Below, one piece after another: positions 50,401 to 55,267 of a DNA stretch of 64,000 nucleotides; positions within the stretch are counted from its first letter, which is position 1; the number at the start of each line of letters is the position of its first letter. The stretch comes from an uncultured Monoglobus sp. GTDB taxonomy: Bacteria > Bacillota > Clostridia > Monoglobales > Monoglobaceae. The position numbers and the translations under genes were made by a program. The stretch lies in the NCBI GenBank assembly GCA_947630135.1, contig CANRGH010000002.1, forward strand, positions 124,001 through 188,000, read 5' to 3'. The notes below the pieces were generated by a model. The model saw nothing but the letters and a program-made list of their open reading frames with translations, was not told the DNA's origin and did no database searches.

Positions 50401-50420
50401 CTTCGGTATACGGCGGATAA
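38409..50420 (+). CDS. Giant (4003 aa) surface adhesin: signal peptide, beta-helix-like passenger, about 14 pilin/isopeptide (Spy0128/FctA-like) repeats, PT-rich stalk, two InlB-B-type repeats, three SLH domains
   Basis: GxKxLxGRxLxxGEFSFxLxE...GxHTYTxxE...YxVxVxVTDNGDGxL...FxNxY repeats; (EPTA)n stalk; LIYDANGGSGTVP and VIYDLNYATNAEP; SLH motifs such as ITRAEFAAIAARF and INGYEDGTFKPDQYITRAE. Confidence 0.93.
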   Translation: MKNLIVKNKRWQALFLCLAMIAATLSGVCVVPVNAEPTDAGNAASIGGNEYPTLQAAITAVDGAADQTITLLKDVSENLTSEGKSYTLDMQGHKITPADAATTIYTINGGTVTIKSTGETKGTLTGAESAANGGAINASGGAVITLDNIDITQNSAPQGGGIYLAGSTLSMSNTYVNENTANGNFEDMGGGGGAVAAVESSAVTFNKGCQINNNKAASESVCGTALYFNASKLNHASDGMTYMDELIQVHGNSALESGENTEYSAALFACNESDIEPFMLDISENVNNHGVAAAYIYKSKFIAINCKFNYNQSGSSTLYIHRDYNNGTNVKLQYCDINNNKSKNHGTVYVERTTVTFDDCYIEKNESVLEESESVSETDDLILAPGALELYSDNVSYPAVAYIEGGTVITGNTGHKVGGIGIVGIDNISAYGQYSAILMDTNSAVYGNTATYKAKSGNPQEFDANDLWIPKYTAKLDIPVASAMTDELYENNFTGYKWYDYSGISFSEPISRDQLWNGSYNSVLGLTADVAAAQANDTDYNRLSRAIEHAGSSEIKLLRDVSENITTNNKNYTLDMQGHTITPKDPRTTIFTINAGTVTIKSTSETKGILTGANASANGSAIFVGGGAKLTLDNISITENNATNGGSASMSGTPIYAEESALDLNKVNVSNNQSKSGVGAVYINKSDFTATDCEFKDNKSSASTVYLVKGGGYGSYLPAKKAVLTRCVISGNTSKRYGTVYADDNDINLNQCRIENNTNKNVSTEDFAAGALQLHSNDMFSATHAALSGTVITNNTGYRTGGIAVEYRKSSDFSDAKYVSLALDDSCAVYNNTAEYLDDPNDDYVGYANDLWLSLQMADLSVLDASTMQDSDNPEAVFKDFKWIDNLGGAYGNLEKDTFSNDNPRVKKVFCLTAGIPTREVAEIDGTTYNNIADAIQNLGGDDKTIKLVQGENDDMSKTVVENVQIEKDVEIDLNGRKLMPVNTDSYAFVISSGTLTLSNMGTTESKVYSIKNSGVLNIGSEGSAIKVKEISQESSGTTNVNKGAEIDTINNSSADVNITDGAVVKNLIHSGSGKIGLSEESVSGGRAVLSGNVTVNNVTLAKDSYLTVGSNDLGLTDNMNVTLDGEVLAQLNSDSEEPISVMLIDAGGKTVNDNILRKIKINNAKSNVIVTMDESGNVIAQKLIQKGVFVGGSGANDGNDGTTADSPVLTFAKALEKFKAIENKTADDKIYVLGTIEVTSSDTWDMGDLKDYPIMRDPMFKSGPMVKVSGSGAALTLSNIVLDGYKDQRVEAEGPIVEVTNGAKLVINDGTVLRNNVNNDNYYSFGGAVFADNTEVVMNGGEISNNTAWLGGGVAVKGDNGKFTLKNGTITGNSTSKWDKINGGGGIAIIMGASAFMYGGTVSYNTGGQGGGIIVGGTTADPDTQEGTEPERFEMHGGTVSGNISEHNGGGIYVQATTEADIYEGAIKDNIALAEEDYARFSGGGFYVNGQRMVEAGSFETGVLRFHNSTEITNNTSGSKTNAYIWGGGYAGCSTSTAYIYTTNGTSIHGNKACETDGTEHVSDFYSTTEPMPGVGSDIIHTTLKYDISGYMYDGTPYNWTDADKKESVDYSGHIKAGGTISLYTESAPAESAEPAKIIISGNKGLKYGGGIGNNGTVYFGTPDTTAEIKGTKKLTGRDWTDADSFEITLEEVSTVHEGYEAVPDKIETRKVEVKKPGMGDTAAFNFGSIIYTEPYSHTYKVKETSKSENGITVDTSVYTVTIIVTKDADGNLIYEQLTTNDEGKNDIEFNNTYEASGSLTLEAQKNLTGSKLVYGEFEFEVKEGEDTVAKGTNDADGKIVFDEIKYTAAGDHTYTVSEVNKGLPGYTYDETKYTVNVTVTDKGDGTFDCTKTITKDGEPVDGMTFENSYNSEGTGLISGTKVLEGRDIKANEFSFKLSEVNRDSDGNETAEEIETVKNDAEGKFTFPEIKYALEDAGVHTYTVVEVIPEAKEPGITYDTDEYTVVVNVTDDGEGKLTSKIISITKNGATASEIKFTNKYGSAGTLVLDGTKTLEGNKLSAGEFSFTLTDVTEAEPKVLETVTNDADGKFTFSGIEYTTADIGKPRKYTISEVKPETALPGISYDKDVYTVEVTAKDNGEGGLTFEKKITDNGAPANNIAFTNIYRAANTLVINGKKVLNGRALDTGEFEFTLTETTKDKVDPVSKTAKNLADGTFVFDGIAYNLDDAGKTFTYEVKENKGSAAGVEYSEEVYNVEVQVTDNHNGILNIAETITKNGEAADAIVFTNTYAASGSLELSGEKKIDGGTAAAGDFSFTLTDISGAEPNVLGTVQNGADGKFKFDAISYSIEDVGKEHVYIVSEVKGEKPGYTYSEEVYTVNVIVTDNGDGTLNVEPIITKNGEIAEDIVFTNSYAASGSLELAAQKTLTGGELRHGEFEFVVTEAVASGGQTETNTVATGTNDADGNIKFTPIDYTAAGNHTYTVSEKNTEMPGYTYDSTEYTVNVTVTDNGDGTLKVEAATAKGGEPAEKMTFANTYTTLGTGSISGTKVLEGRALKADEFSFKLAEIIRDGDGTETAKPIGEPVKNGADGKFTFPEINYVLEDVGVHTYTVVEVIPEAKEPGIIYDTDEYTVVVNVTDNGDGTLSSGITAISENGIPANNITFTNKYEPEDTLVLEGTKTLSGAKLSAGEFSFTLTDASEAEPKVLETVTNDDKGGFAFSGIKYTADDIGKTHTYKIEEVKPETALPGITYSENVYTVKVTVVDNGNGGLKFTKDITKDGAPADNIAFTNIYKADNTLVINGKKVLNGRALDTGEFSFTLTETTEGVENPVPKTVTNHADGTFAFEGIAYDLEDVGKTFTYEVKENKGDAAGVEYSEEVYNVEVSVTDNHDGTLGIAETITDKNGEKKDAIVFTNTYAASGSLELNGTKVLNGRNLTNSEFSFKLSEVVIGEGGTETANEIETATNDADGNIKFKPINYNSVGVHTYTIVELDGGEPGVTYDTDEYTVVVNVTDNGNGKLVCSEIITKNGTATDKIAFTNSYGAKNSLALEGSKTLNGAELKYGEFSFAVKENGTEVAKGTNDADGKIVFDEIKYTAAGEHTYTVSEENTEMPGYTYDSTEYTVKVTVTDNGDGTLKIDKAVTKGGEPVDKIEFVNTYKAGDIRALEGTKVLNGRELKAGEFSFKLSEIVKDASGTETAKEIETVKNGADDTAGKFKFSEIAYTLADVGVHTYTIIEMIPEEKVPGITYDTDEYTVVVNVTDKGDGTLSSEITAISENGVPKDRIEFVNNYDAENTITIRATKVLTGRELADGEFSFVLTDKTGAEPKEIGKAVNDKDGNIAFDTIRYTLADVGEHTYTISEVKGDAEYVTYSDKEFEVKVNVSDKGDGTLNVTAEYPEGGAVFENAFLPPTEAPTAEPTAEPTAEPTVEPTAEPTAEPTEEPTTEPTVEPTLEPTVEPTAEPTLEPTIEPTAEPTIEPTTEPTEEPTAAPTYRLIYDANGGSGTVPTDDYNYESGNTAPLMDGNKLNRLGATFIGWSLTPVKDLITGADEEAAAGIVDSVTFADSDITVYAVWAIDEVGGTTGASPTAAPGTTPAPDADVTYPNSVPDYREVIYDLNYATNAEPPVDPHEYSKGETVTVTSETPSRAGYTFLGWATDADAKTPDYKAKDTFIIPDTGEILYAVWSVRSSGGSSGGGGGSGWLPSATAKPASTPKPTTAPAPTEAPTMKPEPEATPSGGGSGGSGDGTETAGMEGTKYNVPQLNREDHYAYIIGYPEGDVRPENYIARDEVATIFFRMLTDASRAQNWTQSNAYSDVPADLWSNNAVSTMSNCGILTGYPDGSFMPTACITRAEFAAIAARFDSSGAEGVDVFSDISGHWAEAYIKKAAAIGFINGYEDGTFKPDQYITRAETMTLVNNILNRHVSADGMLDGMITFSDNNDPEKWYYTAVQEATNSHYYRRVGDTLFENWSALRDPRDWVELEKEWSTAASAGVEASVYGG
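43420..48630 (+). repeat. Tandem array of about 14 isopeptide-type domain repeats (about 330-380 bp each)
   Basis: Counted by the GTKxLxGR / GEFSFTL / FTNTY pattern in the translation. Confidence 0.85.
48633..48888 (+). repeat. 12-bp minisatellite coding (EPTA/EPTV/EPTL/EPTI)n stalk
   Basis: PTEAPTAEPTAEPTAEPTVEPTAEPTAEPTEEPTTEPTVEPTLEPT... Confidence 0.9.
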
Positions 50421-50428
50421 TGCAACTG

Positions 50429-50458
50429 AAAAAGAGCAGCCCGGCTGCTCTTTTTTTG
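50429..50458 (+). terminator. Intrinsic terminator of the giant adhesin gene
   Basis: AAAGAGCAGC-ccg-GCTGCTCTTTTTTT. Confidence 0.9.
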
Positions 50459-50587
50459 TGCCGTAAGGAAGATTTTTGCCGCGCGCCGGAATTATCGGCG
50501 TTCCGCGCGCGGCGGCTCCGTCTTAACTTTTACCAATCGGCGGGGGTTTCGGGCGGGGATATTTGTTAAAGTTTTTACAAATTCGGG

Positions 50588-50616
50588 TTGACGATTTTAT
50601 GTTTTAGTTATATAAT
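50588..50616 (+). promoter_or_regulatory. Sigma-A promoter of serCA
   Basis: TTGACG-N17-TATAAT. Confidence 0.75.
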
Positions 50617-50670
50617 ATTTAAGTTAGGTTTTTTATAAAACAATTATACACTATTGGAGGAGATATTTTT

Positions 50671-51753
50671 ATGAGCAGAGTATTCAATTTCTCGGCGGGT
50701 CCGTCTATGCTTCCCGTTGAGGTACTCAAGAAGGCGCAGGAAGAGATGCTTGATATGGGCGGCAGCGGCCAGTCCGTTATGGAAATGAGCCACAGAAGCC
50801 CCGAGTATCAGGCGATTATCGACAAGGCGGAGGCGACCTTCCGCGAGATCATGAACGTTCCCGATAACTACAAGGTCCTGTTTTTGCAGGGCGGAGCCTC
50901 GACGCAGTTCGCCATGGTTCCTATGAACCTCGGCGGAAAGTCGAAAAAGGCGGACTATGTTACGACCGGCCAGTGGGCGAAGAAGGCTCTGGCCGAGGCA
51001 AAGCGCTACATTGACGCGAAGGAGATCGCGTCGAGCGCGGACAAGACGTTCTCGTATCTGCCCGAGGTCGACAAGAGCATGCTGACTGACGGCGCCGACT
51101 ACGTTCATATTACATATAACAACACGATCTACGGTACGCATTACAACACGATGCCCGACTTCGGAGACAGAACGGTCGTTACCGATATGTCGTCCTGCAT
51201 CCTGTCCGAGGAGGTCGACTTCACAAAGTTCGGTCTGGTTTACGCCGGAGCGCAGAAGAACATGGGCCCCGCGGGCGTAACGGTGGTCGTTGTGCGCGAC
51301 GATCTGATCGGAAACGCGCTTGACATAACGCCCACTATGCTGAACTATCAGACGCACGCCGACAACGGCTCAATGTTCAACACACCGCCGACCTACGGCA
51401 TTTATATCTGCGGTCTGGTGTTTGAGTGGATAAAGAACATGGGCGGCGTTAAGGTCATGCACGAGACCAACGTTGAGAAAGCAAAGATCCTTTATGATTT
51501 CCTTGACAACTCAAAGATGTTCAAGGGCACGGTCGTTCCCAAGGACCGTTCGCTGATGAACGTTCCGTTCGTGACCGACAGCGACGAGCTCAACGCCAAA
51601 TTTGTGGCCGAGTCCAAGGCTCAGGGCTTTGTGAACCTCAAGGGCCACAGAACGGTCGGCGGAATGAGAGCCAGCATATACAACGCTATGCCTGTTGAGG
51701 GCGTGAAGGCACTGGTTGACTTTATGACTAAGTTTGAGAAGGAGAATTCATAA
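50671..51753 (+). CDS. serC: Phosphoserine aminotransferase
   Basis: RVFNFSAGPSMLPVEVLKKAQEEMLD, SVMEMSHRSPEYQAIIDKAE, FLQGGASTQFAMVPMNL. Confidence 0.97.
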   Translation: MSRVFNFSAGPSMLPVEVLKKAQEEMLDMGGSGQSVMEMSHRSPEYQAIIDKAEATFREIMNVPDNYKVLFLQGGASTQFAMVPMNLGGKSKKADYVTTGQWAKKALAEAKRYIDAKEIASSADKTFSYLPEVDKSMLTDGADYVHITYNNTIYGTHYNTMPDFGDRTVVTDMSSCILSEEVDFTKFGLVYAGAQKNMGPAGVTVVVVRDDLIGNALDITPTMLNYQTHADNGSMFNTPPTYGIYICGLVFEWIKNMGGVKVMHETNVEKAKILYDFLDNSKMFKGTVVPKDRSLMNVPFVTDSDELNAKFVAESKAQGFVNLKGHRTVGGMRASIYNAMPVEGVKALVDFMTKFEKENS

Positions 51754-52919
51754 TGTATAAAATTCAGACACTTAACAAGATTTCCAAAAAGGGACTCGGA
51801 GTGCTCAAGAGTGATAAATATGAGGTTTCGGACGAGTGCCAGAACCCCGACGGAATTATTTTGAGAAGCTTTAAGATGCACGACATGGAGCTGCCCGACA
51901 GCCTCAAGGCGGTCGCCAGAGCCGGCGCGGGCGTCAATAACATTCCCATTGACAAGTGCAGCGAGAAGGGCATTGTGGTGTTCAACACCCCCGGCGCCAA
52001 CGCGAACGCGGTCAAGGAACTGGTTATCTGCGCGCTGCTGCTTTCGTCGCGCAAGGTCGTTCAGGGAATTAACTGGGCAAAGACCTTGAAGGACGAGGGC
52101 GATCAGGCGGGCGCTTTGGTTGAGAAGGGAAAGTCGAACTTTGTTGGCCCTGAGATCGAGGGCAAAACTCTCGGCGTTGTCGGTCTCGGCGCTATCGGCG
52201 TTCAGGTCGCGAATGCGGCGCACCACCTCGGCATGGACGTAATCGGATATGACCCGTATCTTTCGGTCGACTCGGCGTGGAACCTGACGAGATTTGCCGA
52301 GAAGGCCGAAAACCTTGACGACCTGCTTGCGAAGTGCGACTATATCACGATCCACGTTCCGGCGCTGCCTTCAACAAAGGGCATGTTCAATTCCGAGGCG
52401 TTCAGCAAGATGAAGAAGGGCGCGAGACTGCTCAATTTCTCGCGCGACACTCTGGTTGACACGGGCGACGTTATCGACGCGCTGAACGACGGCACGGTTT
52501 CGTGCTACATCACCGATTTTGCCACGGCGGAGCTTTTGAACCACGACAAGGTAATCTGCATGCCGCATCTGGGCGCGTCGACTCCCGAGAGCGAGGAGAA
52601 CTGCGCGGTTATGGCGTCGAAGGAGATCAAGGACTTTCTGGAGAACGGAAACATCAACAACAGCGTTAATTATCCGACCTGCGATATGGGCGCTAAAACC
52701 GGCGAGCGCATAACCGTCGCGCACAAGAATATCCCGAATATTCTGCACAAGATAACGGTTATCATATCCGGCAAGGACAACCTCAATATCGACCATATGC
52801 TCAACAAGAGCCGCGGCGATTACGCCTACACAATGTACGACGTCAGCGATAAGATCGATCCCAAGGTTAAAAAAGAGATCGAAAGCCTCGACGGCGTTAT
52901 CAAGGTAAGGATATTGTAA
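51753..52919 (+). CDS. serA: D-3-phosphoglycerate dehydrogenase
   Basis: VARAGAGVNNIPIDKCSEKGIVVFNTPGANANAVKELVI; KTLGVVGLGAIGVQVANAAHHLGMDVIGYDPY; C-terminal ACT-like region; overlaps serC (TAATG). Confidence 0.96.
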   Translation: MYKIQTLNKISKKGLGVLKSDKYEVSDECQNPDGIILRSFKMHDMELPDSLKAVARAGAGVNNIPIDKCSEKGIVVFNTPGANANAVKELVICALLLSSRKVVQGINWAKTLKDEGDQAGALVEKGKSNFVGPEIEGKTLGVVGLGAIGVQVANAAHHLGMDVIGYDPYLSVDSAWNLTRFAEKAENLDDLLAKCDYITIHVPALPSTKGMFNSEAFSKMKKGARLLNFSRDTLVDTGDVIDALNDGTVSCYITDFATAELLNHDKVICMPHLGASTPESEENCAVMASKEIKDFLENGNINNSVNYPTCDMGAKTGERITVAHKNIPNILHKITVIISGKDNLNIDHMLNKSRGDYAYTMYDVSDKIDPKVKKEIESLDGVIKVRIL

Positions 52920-52924
52920 ATCCC

Positions 52925-53480
52925 CTTCAGCCGCCTTCGGCGGCCCGTCTGCCTCGCCCTACGGGGGAGGGAGAGGTGGCGCCGTAGGCGACGGAGAGGG
53001 AGGCGAACGAATGTAGGAAAATAACTCCCTCTCAGTCTGCTCCGCAGCATTTCCACAAACGTTAATAAATTGTGGCCTCGTTTATCTGAGAAATTGGAAT
53101 ACGATAGTGCCGCGAACCCGCTTACGCGGCTCCGGCCGCAGACAGCTCTCCCCCTTAAAAGGAGGAGAGCCTGACGGGCGGCAATCTGCCGCCCGCGGGA
53201 CGCCGAGGTCGCACATGGCCGCAAATATTACTGATTTGTGGCCTCGTTTAATCGTGGAAACGGAATACGGTAGTGCCACGAACCCGCTAACGCGGCTCCG
53301 GCCGCAGTTCCTTACGAACATAGTATATAAAGTGCCGTAGGGGCGGACGACCCCGGCCGCCCGCAGGCTCCCGAAAAGCACCAGCGGAGTTTTGATATAT
53401 GCCGCTGACGTATGTGTAGGGGCGGCAATCTGCCGCCCGCGGGCGGATAATATCCGCCCCTACAAAGCGCGCCGCGTTTC
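52925..53480. repeat. Cluster of dispersed intergenic repeat modules and hairpins
   Basis: Two copies of the ATTTGTGGCCTCGTTTAtc...CGGCTCCGGCCGCAG repeat, and GGGCGG-N-CCGCCC hairpins. Confidence 0.75.
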
Positions 53481-53737
53481 ACGCGAAAGCGAACAAGTGT
53501 AGGGATCAAAAAAGCGCCGCAAGGCGCATAGGGCTCCCGCAAAGCGCCAACGAAGTGCAGACAGGGTTCCCGAAAACGCTTGCGTTTTTGGGAAGAAGGA
53601 ACAAATTCGCAGCGATGAGCAAAAGGCGTTTGCGCCTTTTGTGATAAGCGAAGAAATTTGTGACGCGGGAAAGAGGAGCCGACCCGAAACGGGTGAGACT
53701 TTCGCGTTTCACGCGAAAGCGAACAAGTGTAGGGATC
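53473..53737. repeat. Hairpin-rich segment bounded by 35-bp identical direct repeats, abutting rnpB
   Basis: CGCGTTTCACGCGAAAGCGAACAAGTGTAGGGATC at 53473-53507 and 53703-53737; strong internal hairpins. Confidence 0.8.
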
Positions 53738-53743
53738 GGCGAC

Positions 53744-54081
53744 GACGAGGATAACTGATGATTGCGCGCGTAATGCGTGAGGAAAGTCCGAGCTCCATAG
53801 GGCAGAGCGCAAGCTAACGGCTTGTGGAGGCGACTCCAAGGATAGTGCAACAGAAATAAACCGCAGTTATTTTTAATAGCTGTAAGGGTGGAAAGGCGAG
53901 GCAAGAGCTCACCCGGCGGTCTGGCGACTTACCGCTGATGTAAACCCCGCTCGGAGCAACACCTGAATCGAAGATTAAGCCGGCCCGGCGCCTTCGGAGA
54001 TTGGTGGCTTGAGGCGCGCGGTGACGCGCGTCCCAGATAGATAATCATCTGATACAGAACTCGGCTTATGTTATGCTCGTC
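53744..54081 (+). ncRNA. rnpB: RNase P RNA
   Basis: GAGGAAAGTCCGAGCTCC, AAGGGTGGAAAGGCGAGGCAAGAGCTCACC, 3' ACAGAACTCGGCTTATG. P1 GACGAGgATAAC / GTTATgCTCGTC sets the ends. Confidence 0.95.
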
Positions 54082-54121
54082 ACAAAACAGGACAGCCCCA
54101 ATCGGGGCTGTTCTGTTTTGT
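54082..54121 (+). terminator. Intrinsic terminator of rnpB
   Basis: ACAAAACAGgACAGCCCC-aat-cGGGGCTGTtCTGTTTTGTT. Confidence 0.9.
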
Positions 54122-54233
54122 TATCAGCGATTAGTGATTATGCTGAAATAATTTTGCGAATATTTTTGGCGGGCCTCCGCGAGTGGTTGTCTTGTTACAT
54201 AATGATTTTTCATTAATTAATATAAATTTCCTC

Positions 54234-54262
54234 TTGTAAAATTAGCATAATTGTGCTAAAAT
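54234..54262 (+). promoter_or_regulatory. TA-operon promoter with spacer palindrome (candidate autoregulatory operator)
   Basis: TTGTAA-N17-TAAAAT with TTAGCA-taattg-TGCTAA inverted repeat across spacer and -10. Confidence 0.65.
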
Positions 54263-54295
54263 TTAATTGTTAAAATATTTGCAGGAGGATTTTTT

Positions 54296-54574
54296 ATGAA
54301 TACGATAAGACCTGTTTCTGATCTGAGAAACAATTTTGCTGATATTTCCAAAACCGTGCACGAAACAAAGCAGCCCGTATTTTTAACAAAAAATGGATTT
54401 GGCGATATGGTGGTTATGAGCATGGAGGCATATGAGGATCTTCGCTTTGAAAGCGAGATTTACTCAAAACTTAAGGAAGCGGAATACGAAGCGGAGCTTT
54501 CAAATAAACGATTTTCATCAAAAGAAGTTCTGAAAAGCATGCGCGAGGCGCTCGGAGAAAACAGCGATGTATGA
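54296..54574 (+). CDS. Phd/YefM-family antitoxin
   Basis: MNTIRPVSDLRNNFADISKTVHETKQPVFLTKNGFGDMVVMSMEAYEDL. Confidence 0.93.
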   Translation: MNTIRPVSDLRNNFADISKTVHETKQPVFLTKNGFGDMVVMSMEAYEDLRFESEIYSKLKEAEYEAELSNKRFSSKEVLKSMREALGENSDV

Positions 54575-54878
54575 TTTGGAATTCCAGCCTCTTGCCCGAC
54601 AGGACATGATAAACATAGTGACTTGTATCGACAAAACTCTGCATAACCGCGCCGCGGCGCTGCGGCTTGCGGAGAACATGATAACGGAAATCGAGAATGT
54701 CGGAAGCTTTCCGTATTCCGGGGCAGTATATCATCCTTTGCGCGCGCTTAAATATGAGTATCGCAAACTGCTTGTCGGCAATTACCTGATTCTTTATCGC
54801 GTTGACGAGAAAAGAAAAATGATAACTGTAGCGAGAGTTGTTTACGCCAAAAGCGATTACGGAAAAGTTTTGGAATAA
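54567..54878 (+). CDS. RelE/ParE-superfamily toxin
   Basis: MYDLEFQPLARQDMINIVTCI...LRALKYEYRKLLVGNYLILYRVDEKRKMITVARVVYAKSDY; overlaps the antitoxin. Confidence 0.92.
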   Translation: MYDLEFQPLARQDMINIVTCIDKTLHNRAAALRLAENMITEIENVGSFPYSGAVYHPLRALKYEYRKLLVGNYLILYRVDEKRKMITVARVVYAKSDYGKVLE

Positions 54879-55176
54879 GCCGCCGGCTTTGGCCATAGTG
54901 TGTAAAATGCCGTAGGGGCGGATATTATCCGTCCGTGCCTTGCCCCTTGGGGAGAGGTGGATTTCCGCCAAAGGCGGAAAGACGGAGAGGGGTTAACATA
55001 GATACTAGTGATTAGTAACTAGGGACTAGGATTGAAAAAATCACCGTGTGATATTTCTAATCTCTAGTACCTATTTCCTAATCTCTGCGTTGACCCCTCT
55101 CAGTCTGCGGACAAGCCGCAGCCAGCTCTCCCCAAGGGGCGAGCCTTATAGCCGCCCGCCCCTCGGATTTAATTCA

Positions 55177-55249
55177 AATGAAGCGCTTGGTCAAAATTGC
55201 GAGCAATTTTGAAAGGTCGCTTTGAACCCGCAAGCAAGCTTGCTGATTA
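55177..55249 (+). repeat. 73-bp dispersed repeat, copy A
   Basis: AATGAAGCGCTTGGTCAAAATTGCGAGCAATTTTGAAAGGTCGCTTTGAACCCGCAAGCAAGCTTGCTGATTA; inverted copy at 60881-60953. Confidence 0.85.
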
Positions 55250-55267
55250 GGGAATAATTATTAATTT

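Noticed and set aside
53506-53904. Minus-strand ORFs over rnpB and the upstream hairpin segment
   Set aside because: Overlap the RNase P RNA and repeat modules; no RBS or domain.
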